DNA of 8,836 bases from Anaerolineales bacterium (GCA_029933275.1 JAOZOM010000069.1:1-8836), one strand, 5' to 3'; positions 1 to 5,279 are shown, counted from the first letter of the stretch. Program-made: numbers and translations. Notes: generated by a model not told the origin, from the sequence alone.

Positions 1-5
1 AAAAC

Positions 6-34
6 TTGCCTTAGTCCACACCTTAGTCTACAAT
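6..34 (+). promoter_or_regulatory. Promoter of the toxin-antitoxin operon
   Basis: The -35 box is TTGCCT (6-11, 4 of 6 to consensus). The spacer is 17 bp and the -10 box is TACAAT (29-34, 5 of 6). Predicted transcription start is near 41, so the leader would be only about 11 nt and the GGAGG ribosome site (41-45) would lie at its extreme 5' end. The -10 box sits inside a palindrome (27-39), as expected for an autorepressed toxin-antitoxin operon. Position is inferred from box match only. Confidence 0.55.
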
Positions 35-39
35 GTAGA
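9..39. repeat. Probable antitoxin operator: tandem 12-bp repeat plus palindrome
   Basis: CCTTAGTCCACA (9-20) is followed directly by CCTTAGTCTACA (21-32), a tandem repeat matching at 11 of 12 positions. The second copy runs into a perfect palindrome TCTACAATGTAGA (27-39; 6-bp arms, 1-bp centre) that covers the -10 box. Phd/YefM antitoxins are known to repress their own operons by binding short palindromes at the promoter. The assignment to this antitoxin is inference. Confidence 0.5.
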
Positions 40-51
40 TGGAGGTGCGAT

Positions 52-273
52 ATGACAGTTTACAATATCCACGAGGCAAAGACCCATTTTTCAAAATTAC
101 TCTTACGCGTAATGAGCGGAGAAGAGGTGATTATAGCCAAAGCGGGCAACCCGATTGCGCGTTTACTTCCTTTAGAGAAAGAGGTGGTCGCTCCGCGCGT
201 CCCGGGGATTGATAAGGGGAAAATTTTCATCAAAGATAATTTTGATGACCTCTTGCCGGAGTTTGAAGTATGA
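52..273 (+). CDS. Type II antitoxin, Phd/YefM family
   Basis: This 73-residue protein has the usual Phd/YefM length and layout. The N-terminal DNA-binding part (about 1-42) carries the family pattern of a Y-x-I-x-E-A-K start, a G-E-x-V-I-I-A-K turn and a P-I-A-R-L-x-P end. The C-terminal tail (about 50-73, with GKIFIKDNFDDLLPEFE) resembles the toxin-binding tail of Phd proteins paired with PIN toxins. In this family the antitoxin blocks the toxin active site, and the complex represses the operon. The start is supported by GGAGG at 41-45, 6 nt upstream of ATG. The stop overlaps the next gene's start by 4 nt (ATGA), which suggests translational coupling. Local DNA is AT-rich, consistent with a mobile module. 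Family assignment is strong; self-repression here is inferred. Confidence 0.92.
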   Translation: MTVYNIHEAKTHFSKLLLRVMSGEEVIIAKAGNPIARLLPLEKEVVAPRVPGIDKGKIFIKDNFDDLLPEFEV

Positions 274-656
274 AGTACTTACTGGATACCCATACTTTTC
301 TCTGGTGGAATGAAGATAGCCCTCAACTTTCTTTGCGAGCAAGAGAAATTATTGCCAATGGAAAAAATGAGATTTACTTTTCTGCGGTCAGTGCGTGGGA
401 AATTGCCATTAAATATGCAAAAGGGCGACTTATTTTGCCCCAAAAACCGGATGTATATATTGCCGAGCGGATGAGTTTATATAAATTTCAATCCTTAGCA
501 ATAGAAATTGGACATTCGGCAAAAGTCTATCAATTGCCCAACCATCATGCTGACCCTTTTGATCGACTTTTAATTGCACAGAGTCAATTAGAGTCGCTAT
601 TGCTAATTACCAAAGACGATTTGATTAATTTATATGACGTGGAAACAATTTGGTAA
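270..656 (+). CDS. vapC: Type II toxin, PIN-domain ribonuclease (VapC-like)
   Basis: This 128-residue protein is one PIN domain from end to end. The acidic residues expected to bind Mg2+ are present: D6 in LLDTH, E44 in SAWEIAIK, D95 and D98 in HADPFDRLLIAQ, and D116/D117 in ITKDD. The HxDPFDR signature belongs to the PIN subgroup usually paired with Phd antitoxins. PIN toxins of this kind are Mg-dependent RNases that cut tRNA or rRNA and stop growth when the antitoxin is degraded; the RNA target here cannot be told. ATG at 270 overlaps the antitoxin stop, and there is no independent ribosome site, so translation probably depends on the upstream gene. The protein appears intact and active. 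No obvious terminator follows. Confidence 0.93.
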   Translation: MKYLLDTHTFLWWNEDSPQLSLRAREIIANGKNEIYFSAVSAWEIAIKYAKGRLILPQKPDVYIAERMSLYKFQSLAIEIGHSAKVYQLPNHHADPFDRLLIAQSQLESLLLITKDDLINLYDVETIW

Positions 657-679
657 ATATCTCAGCTTAGCAAAAACGC

Positions 680-714
680 TTCTAATTAGAAAGTCTTCTC
701 TTTTAAGGTATGAT
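680..714 (+). promoter_or_regulatory. Candidate promoter of the lipoprotein gene, with palindrome
   Basis: TATGAT (709-714) is a 5-of-6 -10 box preceded directly by TTTAAGG (702-708). The block TTTAAGGTATGAT matches the regulator promoter (1775-1787) at 12 of 13 positions. The -35 position (686-691, TTAGAA) is poor and overlaps a perfect 12-bp palindrome, TTCTAATTAGAA (680-691), which could be an operator. The predicted start near 721 would give a leader of about 120 nt. Confidence 0.35.
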
Positions 715-737
715 ATTCCACATACTTGGTTTAAGTA

Positions 738-813
738 ACGAGATTAAAATCTCGTCTGAGATAGAAAGTTCGTTAAAACAGATTTGGTGTATGAACTGAA
801 AAATTATTTTCAG
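738..813 (+). repeat. Two hairpins in the lipoprotein leader
   Basis: ACGAGATT (738-745) pairs with AATCTCGT (748-755), folding as a 7-bp stem with a 4-nt loop. CTGAAAA (796-802) pairs with TTTTCAG (807-813) around an ATTA loop. Neither is followed by a T-run on the plus strand, so they are not ordinary terminators. AGTTC (769-773) could pair instead with GAACT (793-797), which would break the second hairpin. The ribosome site (829-834) lies just after the second stem. Any regulatory role is speculative. Confidence 0.35.
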
Positions 814-843
814 CTCTCAAGTAGAAAAAAGGAGAAATAGAAA

Positions 844-1425
844 ATGTTCCCTAAGCGACAAATATTATTTGGTTTTTTTGTTTTTGCTCTGCTTTTAATT
901 CCCTCTTGTAGTCTGATGGACCCAATTTCTCCGCTAAAATCTGGAAGCGAATTGAACTATATAACAAAAAATGATATAGAAAACGCTTTATCTTTTAGTG
1001 AAAACCGCTTGGATAATGAAGATTGGAGAGTGACTCTCAATTCATCCGAGAGTCAGGTAAATGTGTTTTGGTACGACGCAGATGAAAAAGCCATAGTGAG
1101 CGAAAACTATTTAATTTTCAGTAGCACAGGGGAGAAAGATGATTTTACAGATGAGACCTACAGCGAGGAAGGATTAAAAACGAAAATATTTGATGCGTAT
1201 GAAAATGTTGAGGTGTTGGCTCAATGTGAAGATAATGACGGTCAATTAAAATTATATGAATTATCGGGAAGTTTTGAAGGAAACGATTATTTATTCCGTA
1301 GTTGGGTTAAACAAGAAAGTGAAAATAGGCTTTTAGATGTGCGGCTAGTTTTTCCTGCAAACTCTCGTGATTTATTGCAGGAGTACTCGAAGGACTTCTT
1401 CCCTTCCTTAAGCTCGTGTGATTAA
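844..1425 (+). CDS. Putative lipoprotein of unknown function
   Basis: I do not recognise this 193-residue protein. It begins with a lipoprotein-type signal: positive residues K4 and R5, a hydrophobic stretch (7-19), then LIPSC, a plausible lipobox with C22 as the lipidated cysteine. The mature part is acidic, rich in E, D and S, and has no membrane segment. Two further cysteines (in AQCED near 128, and C192) could form a disulfide outside the cell. Start choice is supported by AAGGAG at 829-834, 9 nt before ATG. The gene is clearly AT-richer than the right part of the window, and it sits between a toxin-antitoxin pair and the 3' side of tRNA-Pro, all of which suggests acquired DNA. It is likely exported and membrane-anchored; nothing points to a ligand or partner. 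Confidence 0.8.
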   Translation: MFPKRQILFGFFVFALLLIPSCSLMDPISPLKSGSELNYITKNDIENALSFSENRLDNEDWRVTLNSSESQVNVFWYDADEKAIVSENYLIFSSTGEKDDFTDETYSEEGLKTKIFDAYENVEVLAQCEDNDGQLKLYELSGSFEGNDYLFRSWVKQESENRLLDVRLVFPANSRDLLQEYSKDFFPSLSSCD

Positions 1426-1491
1426 CTAAATGGCTGTTTTATATTTTTCGGAGCGAAGCCCCTAATTTATCAACCAATCAACTTTACGCTT

Positions 1492-1530
1492 AAAAAGAAC
1501 CCCCGCTGATTTCAAAAAATCAGCGGGGGT
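1492..1530 (-). terminator. Rho-independent terminator of tRNA-Pro
   Basis: A perfect 14-bp stem (1499-1512 with 1517-1530) closes a CAAA loop and contains a C5/G5 block. Read on the minus strand it is followed by TCTTTTT (1498-1492). It lies directly 3' of tRNA-Pro (7 nt). The plus-strand side (1531 onward) has no T-run, so it serves the minus strand only. Confidence 0.9.
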
Positions 1531-1536
1531 AGCCAG

Positions 1537-1611
1537 TCGGGATGGTGGGATTCGAACCCACGACCTCGCCGACCCGAACGGCGCGCGCTGGCCGGGCTGC
1601 GCCACATCCCG
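1537..1611 (-). tRNA. tRNA-Pro (anticodon CGG)
   Basis: The 75-nt cloverleaf folds fully. The 7-bp acceptor stem runs from CGGGATG to CATCCCG with discriminator A (1537). The D stem is GCGC/GCGC, and the anticodon stem is CGCCG/CGGCG around loop TTCGGGT, with anticodon CGG at 1576-1574. The variable loop has 5 nt and the T arm is GTGGG-TTCGAAT-CCCAC. C at position 1 is typical of bacterial tRNA-Pro. CCA is not encoded. Promoter and terminator are both visible, so the gene is an independent unit. It reads CCG codons. Confidence 0.97.
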
Positions 1612-1623
1612 AATAACCACGTG

Positions 1624-1652
1624 ATTATAACGGTCGGATTTCTTTTTGGCAA
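1624..1652 (-). promoter_or_regulatory. Promoter of tRNA-Pro
   Basis: On the minus strand, TTGCCA (1652-1647, 5 of 6) and a perfect TATAAT (1629-1624) are separated by 17 bp. The predicted start is near 1617, a few bases before the mature tRNA 5' end at 1611. This is one of the two best sigma-70-type promoters in the window. Confidence 0.8.
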
Positions 1653-1715
1653 GCCGAATCTAACCGTAAAATTGTATTGGGTTGGGGACTCTTTTTATAC
1701 CCTCTACCTCGAGTT

Positions 1716-1738
1716 TTTAACATTCCCCAAATGTTAAA
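1716..1738. repeat. Perfect 9-bp inverted repeat upstream of the regulator
   Basis: TTTAACATT (1716-1724) and AATGTTAAA (1730-1738) are separated by CCCCA. No T-run follows on either strand, so a terminator is unlikely. It lies about 20 bp upstream of the weak -35 position of the regulator promoter, where an activator or upstream repressor site would be expected. The binding protein is unknown; self-binding by the downstream regulator is one possibility. Confidence 0.45.
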
Positions 1739-1759
1739 GAATTAGGACTTGAGAACTGA

Positions 1760-1787
1760 CTGAATTCTTTAAGATTTAAGGTATAAT
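1760..1787 (+). promoter_or_regulatory. Promoter of the degenerate response regulator gene
   Basis: A perfect TATAAT lies at 1782-1787 with only a weak -35 (CTGAAT, 1760-1765, 16-bp spacer). ATTTAAGG directly precedes the -10 box, as upstream of the lipoprotein gene and, with one change, tRNA-Ser. The predicted start near 1794 falls inside the second arm of the inverted repeat 1774-1802. The leader would be about 63 nt. Confidence 0.5.
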
Positions 1788-1814
1788 GGACTTACCTTAA
1801 ATTAACGAGTTAAT
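1774..1814. repeat. Palindromic operator candidates over the -10 box and start site
   Basis: A perfect 10-bp inverted repeat, ATTTAAGGTA (1774-1783) and TACCTTAAAT (1793-1802), has a 9-bp spacer holding the rest of the -10 box. Arm centres are 19 bp apart, close to two helical turns. A second perfect repeat, ATTAAC-GA-GTTAAT (1801-1814), abuts it. Placement over the promoter core suggests repression, possibly autoregulation. As RNA the first repeat would be split by the start site, so a DNA site is more likely than a hairpin. Confidence 0.5.
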
Positions 1815-1856
1815 CCCGATTGGGGAAAATAGTCATTTTTTGGACAAAATATAAAA

Positions 1857-2528
1857 ATGGTACGCGCAAAAGCAATTGATGCAACAGTTTTGATTATAGA
1901 AGGAAAACATGCTGATTTTCCTTCTTTTACTATCCCTTTACAGAAAAAGGGATTTGATTTGCGCGTCGCCAAAAGTGGCACTCAGGCTTTAGCTCAGCTC
2001 AAAGATGCCGACCCCGATATTCTGGTCGTCAACGCCGCCTCCATGCGTAGCAGCGGGATTCGGATTTGCAAAAAGCTTCAAGAACAAGATGCCAGCACCC
2101 CCATTATCCTCATTATTGCCCCCGATAAAAAAGTTAGCGATGATGCCGCCACGCTCGTTTTGCGCCATCCCTTTACCATTCAAAAGCTGACCAACCGCAT
2201 CAAACCTTTGCTCCCCAGTGACGGGAAAAACACTCTGCAAACCGGAGCTATTCGACTCGATCTCGATAGAAAACGTGTTCGCTGTTTGGGGCAAAATACG
2301 CGGCTTACCCCCCGCCTTGTCATGCTTCTGCAAACCCTCATGGAATCCCCCGGCGAAGTGGTGGAGCGCGAAGAACTCTTCAAAAAAGTTTGGGAAACCG
2401 ACTATATCGGCGATACCCGCACCCTCGATGTGCATATCTCCTGGCTTCGCAAAGCCATCGAACCCGACCCGACCAAGCCGAAATTCCTGCGCACCATTCG
2501 CGGCGTTGGCTATCGGCTGGATGTCTAA
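1857..2528 (+). CDS. OmpR/PhoB-type winged-helix regulator with degenerate receiver domain
   Basis: This 223-residue protein has a receiver-like domain (about 9-119) and a C-terminal winged-helix DNA-binding domain (about 127-222). The DNA-binding part is well preserved: LTPRLVMLLQTLMESPGEVV, then a recognition helix region around TRTLDVHISWLRKAIE, and the wing RTIRGVGYRL. In the receiver the acidic pair is replaced by E15-G16, the phospho-accepting Asp by N59 (DILVVNAAS), the switch Thr/Ser by Ile near 86-87, and the Lys of the usual KPF by H104 (RHPF). It therefore should not accept phosphate from a histidine kinase, and none is encoded nearby. Control by ligand, by dimerisation or by its own level is inferred. 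ATG at 1857 has no clear ribosome site; ACAAAATAT lies just upstream. Its target genes are unknown. Confidence 0.9.
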   Translation: MVRAKAIDATVLIIEGKHADFPSFTIPLQKKGFDLRVAKSGTQALAQLKDADPDILVVNAASMRSSGIRICKKLQEQDASTPIILIIAPDKKVSDDAATLVLRHPFTIQKLTNRIKPLLPSDGKNTLQTGAIRLDLDRKRVRCLGQNTRLTPRLVMLLQTLMESPGEVVEREELFKKVWETDYIGDTRTLDVHISWLRKAIEPDPTKPKFLRTIRGVGYRLDV

Positions 2529-2530
2529 AG

Positions 2531-2563
2531 AAAAAGGCGACCATTTGGTCGCCTTATTTTTTT
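2531..2563. terminator. Bidirectional terminator between the regulator and the methyltransferase
   Basis: AAGGCGACCA (2534-2543) and TGGTCGCCTT (2546-2555) form a 10-bp stem, followed by ATTTTTTT on the plus strand (2556-2563). On the minus strand the stem is followed by TTTCTTT. It ends the regulator transcript and probably also the convergent methyltransferase transcript. The methyltransferase stop codon (2556-2554) lies inside the stem. Confidence 0.88.
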
Positions 2564-3774
2564 AAGATGATTTGGATGCGCTCGCCCTGAATGCTCACCG
2601 CGCGGAGGCAAATCTCCGAGCCGATTCTTCCCTCCAAAAGCAGAGTCTGCGGAATCGCACCGCGACGCGCGGGGAGAATGGCTTGCTGACTGCTCTTGAA
2701 GAGTTTACCGTCCCAATCTTGGTCTACCTCCCAATACGCGAGGCTCGAAGCATATTCTTCCTCGAGAAAAAGCTGATTTCCCTCCAAACGCGCAAATTTA
2801 ACGGTTTTGGCTTTGGGGAGCGGGGAAGCGGCATCCCGTTCAAAGGAGAAGGAGGCTTTTTTCGCGGCGAGCCTGCCGAGGGTCACGTGCGTGGCTCGCC
2901 AAGTCGCATCGGTGGTGATAAACCTTCGTCCCAATTTTGCCGCGACTTGCGCGGTTGTCCCCGATCCACAAAAGAAATCCGCCACTAAATCGCCCTTATT
3001 GGAAGAGGCTTTGATGATTCGCTCTAGCAGGGCTTCCGGTTTTTGGGTGGGGTAGCCGGTGCGTTCGTTGTGGAGCCGCGCGACAACAGGAAAATACCAC
3101 CAATCTTCGGGGACTTTACCGCGTTTGAGATTGGGCGTTTTTCCGAACCCTGCTTTTTTGGAGGAGTTGAAGGTTTTGATGGTGTTGGGGTGGTAAGGTT
3201 CGCGAATATCATCTACATTGAAGGTATATTCTTTGCTTTTCGTGTAGGCAAGGATGGTGTCGTGTTTGCGATTGAAGGCAGTTTTGATGGGGGAGGGACC
3301 GTGATATGTCCAGATGATTTCGTTGATGAGGCGATCTTGCCCGAAAATTTCATCGAGAAGCAGACGAGCGTAGGCGTTGGCGTGCCAATCGAGATGCAGA
3401 TAAAGCGTACCATCGGGGGCAAGCAGGCGGTGCATTAAGATGAGACGTTGGTAGAGAAAATCGAGGTAGGAATCGAGATTTTCCCAATTATCTTGATAGC
3501 CTTCTGCCATTTTCCATTCTTTTGGCTTGCGCGAATCCTCGTCGCGACCAACGCGGGCGGAAAATTTTCTATTGGTGAAAAATGGAGGGTCAATATAGAT
3601 TAAGTTAATGCGTTCTTCGTATTCGGGCAAAAGAGCCGCCATAATGGCGAGGTTATCGCCGAGAATGAGACGGTTTTTTGGCGGAGTAGAGGTGGGGTTA
3701 ATAAACGCTTCTGTTTTTAGCGTTGCAGGGACAAGGGTGCGGCGTTTTTTGTTTTTCCAGATGAGAGAGGGCAT
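2554..3774 (-). CDS. Site-specific DNA adenine-N6 methyltransferase, beta class
   Basis: This 406-residue protein is predicted to transfer methyl from S-adenosylmethionine to adenine N6 in a specific DNA site. Catalytic motif IV is DPPF (62-65, in NLIYIDPPFF), preceded by LILGDNL (36-42). AdoMet-binding motif I, DFFCGSGTT (266-274), comes after it, together with GYPTQKP (240-246). The order IV then I defines the beta class, shared by type III Mod subunits and many solitary enzymes. At 406 residues it is shorter than a typical Mod subunit. The C-terminal ~110 residues show no motif I know and may help recognise the site. No restriction endonuclease or Res helicase is in the window, so it may be solitary. 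It follows the L,D-transpeptidase gene by 59 bp on the same strand and may be co-transcribed. ATG has no ribosome site. Confidence 0.9.
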   Translation of the reverse strand: MPSLIWKNKKRRTLVPATLKTEAFINPTSTPPKNRLILGDNLAIMAALLPEYEERINLIYIDPPFFTNRKFSARVGRDEDSRKPKEWKMAEGYQDNWENLDSYLDFLYQRLILMHRLLAPDGTLYLHLDWHANAYARLLLDEIFGQDRLINEIIWTYHGPSPIKTAFNRKHDTILAYTKSKEYTFNVDDIREPYHPNTIKTFNSSKKAGFGKTPNLKRGKVPEDWWYFPVVARLHNERTGYPTQKPEALLERIIKASSNKGDLVADFFCGSGTTAQVAAKLGRRFITTDATWRATHVTLGRLAAKKASFSFERDAASPLPKAKTVKFARLEGNQLFLEEEYASSLAYWEVDQDWDGKLFKSSQQAILPARRGAIPQTLLLEGRIGSEICLRAVSIQGERIQIILKK

Positions 3775-3833
3775 TGATTTACCAAAGAATAAGAGGAGAT
3801 AGGGCTTTTGTTGCGTGATGTTTCTGTAACCCT

Positions 3834-4874
3834 CTAACTATAAAAAATATTTACCGTTGTCCCATAGCCTCGTTTATATAATTGTGCGCCCTCATGAACG
3901 GGACGTAGCCAACGAAAAAGCCATTTGGCATCTTCGCAATGCATATTGATACAACCGTGACTCATTGGTACGCCGTAATTATCGTGCCAATATGTGCCGT
4001 GAAACGCGTGACCGTGTTCGGTGAAAAAGCAAGTCCACGGGACCCCGGGCAGGACGTAGGCATCAAGGTCTGAGACGAGGTCTCCAGTGCCCATGTGCTT
4101 GGAGGGCATTTTTTCGCGGATATTGAAAATCCCATTGGGGGTTTTTGTGCCAATCCCTTCTTCGTGAAAACTGAAGAGAATGCCGGAGGAAATGGTTGCT
4201 TTGAAAATGGGTTTTTCATATTCGTAAGCGACTACACGCTGCATCGTTAGATCAACATCAACGCGTTTATCTGTAAAATCTACATCCGGAGAAATGGGCG
4301 TAATCTCTGAGTCAGGAATCATGCGCAAATGGGATGGTTTTACATGATAGGGGACTCTGGAAATCAACTCGTCATAAATGCGATACCAAAGTTCACCATC
4401 GGGACCCTCTTCCATGCCATCCACCCAGTGAACGGATTGATAGTAGAGTCTGTAGAGCGGTTCCCAGCCTTTATTTTTGACGAAGCGCATACTTTGCGTA
4501 TAGGGGACGGTCACTTCGGCGAGATAGCGTTTTCCCTCTTCAAAAACACTTTGAGTGGGGTTATAAAGCACCTGAACAGGTTGTAAAAGAGCCCGATGCA
4601 CAAATCCGCCCCAGACGCGATACCAGACGGGATTGTAGGTTGGCGTTTTAGCAATCACCTCTTCGTAGACGGTGAGCAAATCATCACGGAACCATTGCCC
4701 AACAATAATACTCTCGTCATCCGGTCTTTTGTGAACGCTGATCGAATCTGTGGCGACGCGCACCAATCTCCGATCGTCGAAGAGATCGAATTTGCCTTTG
4801 GCGGGCGAAAAAGCCATCGTGCCAAGTCCCAGCGAACTGAGTTTAAGAAAGTCTCGTCTTGAAATCGTAGTCAT
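3834..4874 (-). CDS. Tat-exported L,D-transpeptidase (YkuD domain)
   Basis: The 346-residue protein opens with a twin-arginine signal, SRRDFLKL (5-12), and a short hydrophobic run (to about 22), so export in folded form is expected. Residues about 36-105 look like an SH3-type wall-binding region. The YkuD catalytic domain is C-terminal (about 208-345): H292 in HAFHGTYW and SHGCINM (305-311) with nucleophile C308. YkuD enzymes form 3-3 cross-links between meso-diaminopimelate residues in peptidoglycan or attach proteins to it. The active site is complete. The gene precedes the methyltransferase gene by 59 bp. No usual ribosome site is seen; the nearest AGG is about 15 nt from ATG. A TAAAAT box ends 9 nt before ATG, so the mRNA could be nearly leaderless. 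The fold call is firm; the exact wall substrate is not known. Confidence 0.94.
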   Translation of the reverse strand: MTTISRRDFLKLSSLGLGTMAFSPAKGKFDLFDDRRLVRVATDSISVHKRPDDESIIVGQWFRDDLLTVYEEVIAKTPTYNPVWYRVWGGFVHRALLQPVQVLYNPTQSVFEEGKRYLAEVTVPYTQSMRFVKNKGWEPLYRLYYQSVHWVDGMEEGPDGELWYRIYDELISRVPYHVKPSHLRMIPDSEITPISPDVDFTDKRVDVDLTMQRVVAYEYEKPIFKATISSGILFSFHEEGIGTKTPNGIFNIREKMPSKHMGTGDLVSDLDAYVLPGVPWTCFFTEHGHAFHGTYWHDNYGVPMSHGCINMHCEDAKWLFRWLRPVHEGAQLYKRGYGTTVNIFYS

Positions 4875-4883
4875 TATGTCTGA

Positions 4884-4894
4884 ATTTTACCTTA
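4884..4894 (-). promoter_or_regulatory. Possible -10 element of the L,D-transpeptidase gene
   Basis: On the minus strand TAAGG directly precedes TAAAAT (4889-4884, 5 of 6). There is no recognisable -35 box at 16-18 bp. It resembles the TTTAAGG-TATRAT blocks upstream of the lipoprotein and regulator genes. Only 9 nt separate it from ATG, which would place the start site at or within about 3 nt of the codon. Confidence 0.3.
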
Positions 4895-4974
4895 TTTTTC
4901 TGAGCGGAAGATGTGAGAGTGATTTTGAAACGAGCTTAGGCTGTGAATGCTTACCCAGAAGAGAAAATGTGGTT

Positions 4975-5006
4975 AAAAAAAGAACCTTCTTTGCAAAGAA
5001 GGTTCT
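4975..5006 (-). terminator. Terminator of the SWIM-protein gene
   Basis: A perfect 26-bp palindrome (4981-5006; arms AGAACCTTCTTTG and CAAAGAAGGTTCT) is followed on the minus strand by a run of T (4981-4975). It lies 28 bp downstream of the SWIM gene stop. The plus-strand side is also T-rich (TTCTCTTTTT), but no plus-strand gene needs it. Confidence 0.85.
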
Positions 5007-5034
5007 TCTCTTTTTCAACGTAAAAAGGGAAATA

Positions 5035-5268
5035 CTAGCTTAACGGAGCCATCCCTTTCATAATCTCTTCGATTGCCATTGTATGGCTACAGTATTCTCG
5101 CGATTGGTAAAAATCGCAAGTGCAACTTAGCTTTCCATCTTTAAGTTCAACGTGATGTTCGTTATTTGTTCCGTTTACAGTGATTAGAAGTGTTTCGATT
5201 GTAAAACGTTCGCGCTCTTGCGCATAGCGTTTTGCTTTTTGAATTTTACCGATCATTCCAGAGTCCAT
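5035..5268 (-). CDS. Miniature SWIM zinc-finger protein
   Basis: This 77-residue protein carries the SWIM metal site C-x-C-x8-C-x-H: C49, C51, C60 and H62, near its C-terminus. SWIM fingers are known to bind Zn and occur in larger proteins that act on DNA or other proteins; here almost nothing else is present. Residues 5-22 form a charged, probably helical start (IGKIQKAKRYAQERERF), followed by a predicted beta region (about 24-47) that leads into the finger. The start at 5268 is chosen because AAGGAG (5280-5275) lies 6 nt upstream. An in-frame ATG at 5331 exists but lies upstream of a strong hairpin that an extended protein would have to span. The gene is single, bounded by its own promoter and terminator. 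Related small proteins seem common in Anaerolineae from memory; function is unknown. Confidence 0.85.
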   Translation of the reverse strand: MDSGMIGKIQKAKRYAQERERFTIETLLITVNGTNNEHHVELKDGKLSCTCDFYQSREYCSHTMAIEEIMKGMAPLS

Positions 5269-5279
5269 TTTATTCTCCT

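Noticed and set aside
9..32. Start of a CRISPR array or transposon end from the tandem 12-bp repeat.
   Set aside because: Only two copies without spacers, positioned exactly over a promoter; no transposase or cas gene in the window.
1989..2435. A 148-residue minus-strand frame opposite the regulator gene.
   Set aside because: Low-complexity product, no start signals, and the plus frame encodes a clear winged-helix domain.
2572..3438. Several plus-strand frames of 80-138 residues opposite the methyltransferase gene.
   Set aside because: They are antisense shadows of a gene with complete catalytic motifs and have no ribosome sites or recognisable domains.
4329..5043. Plus-strand frames of 85-97 residues opposite the L,D-transpeptidase gene and its upstream region.
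   Set aside because: Antisense to a conserved YkuD enzyme; the last runs through the SWIM terminator.
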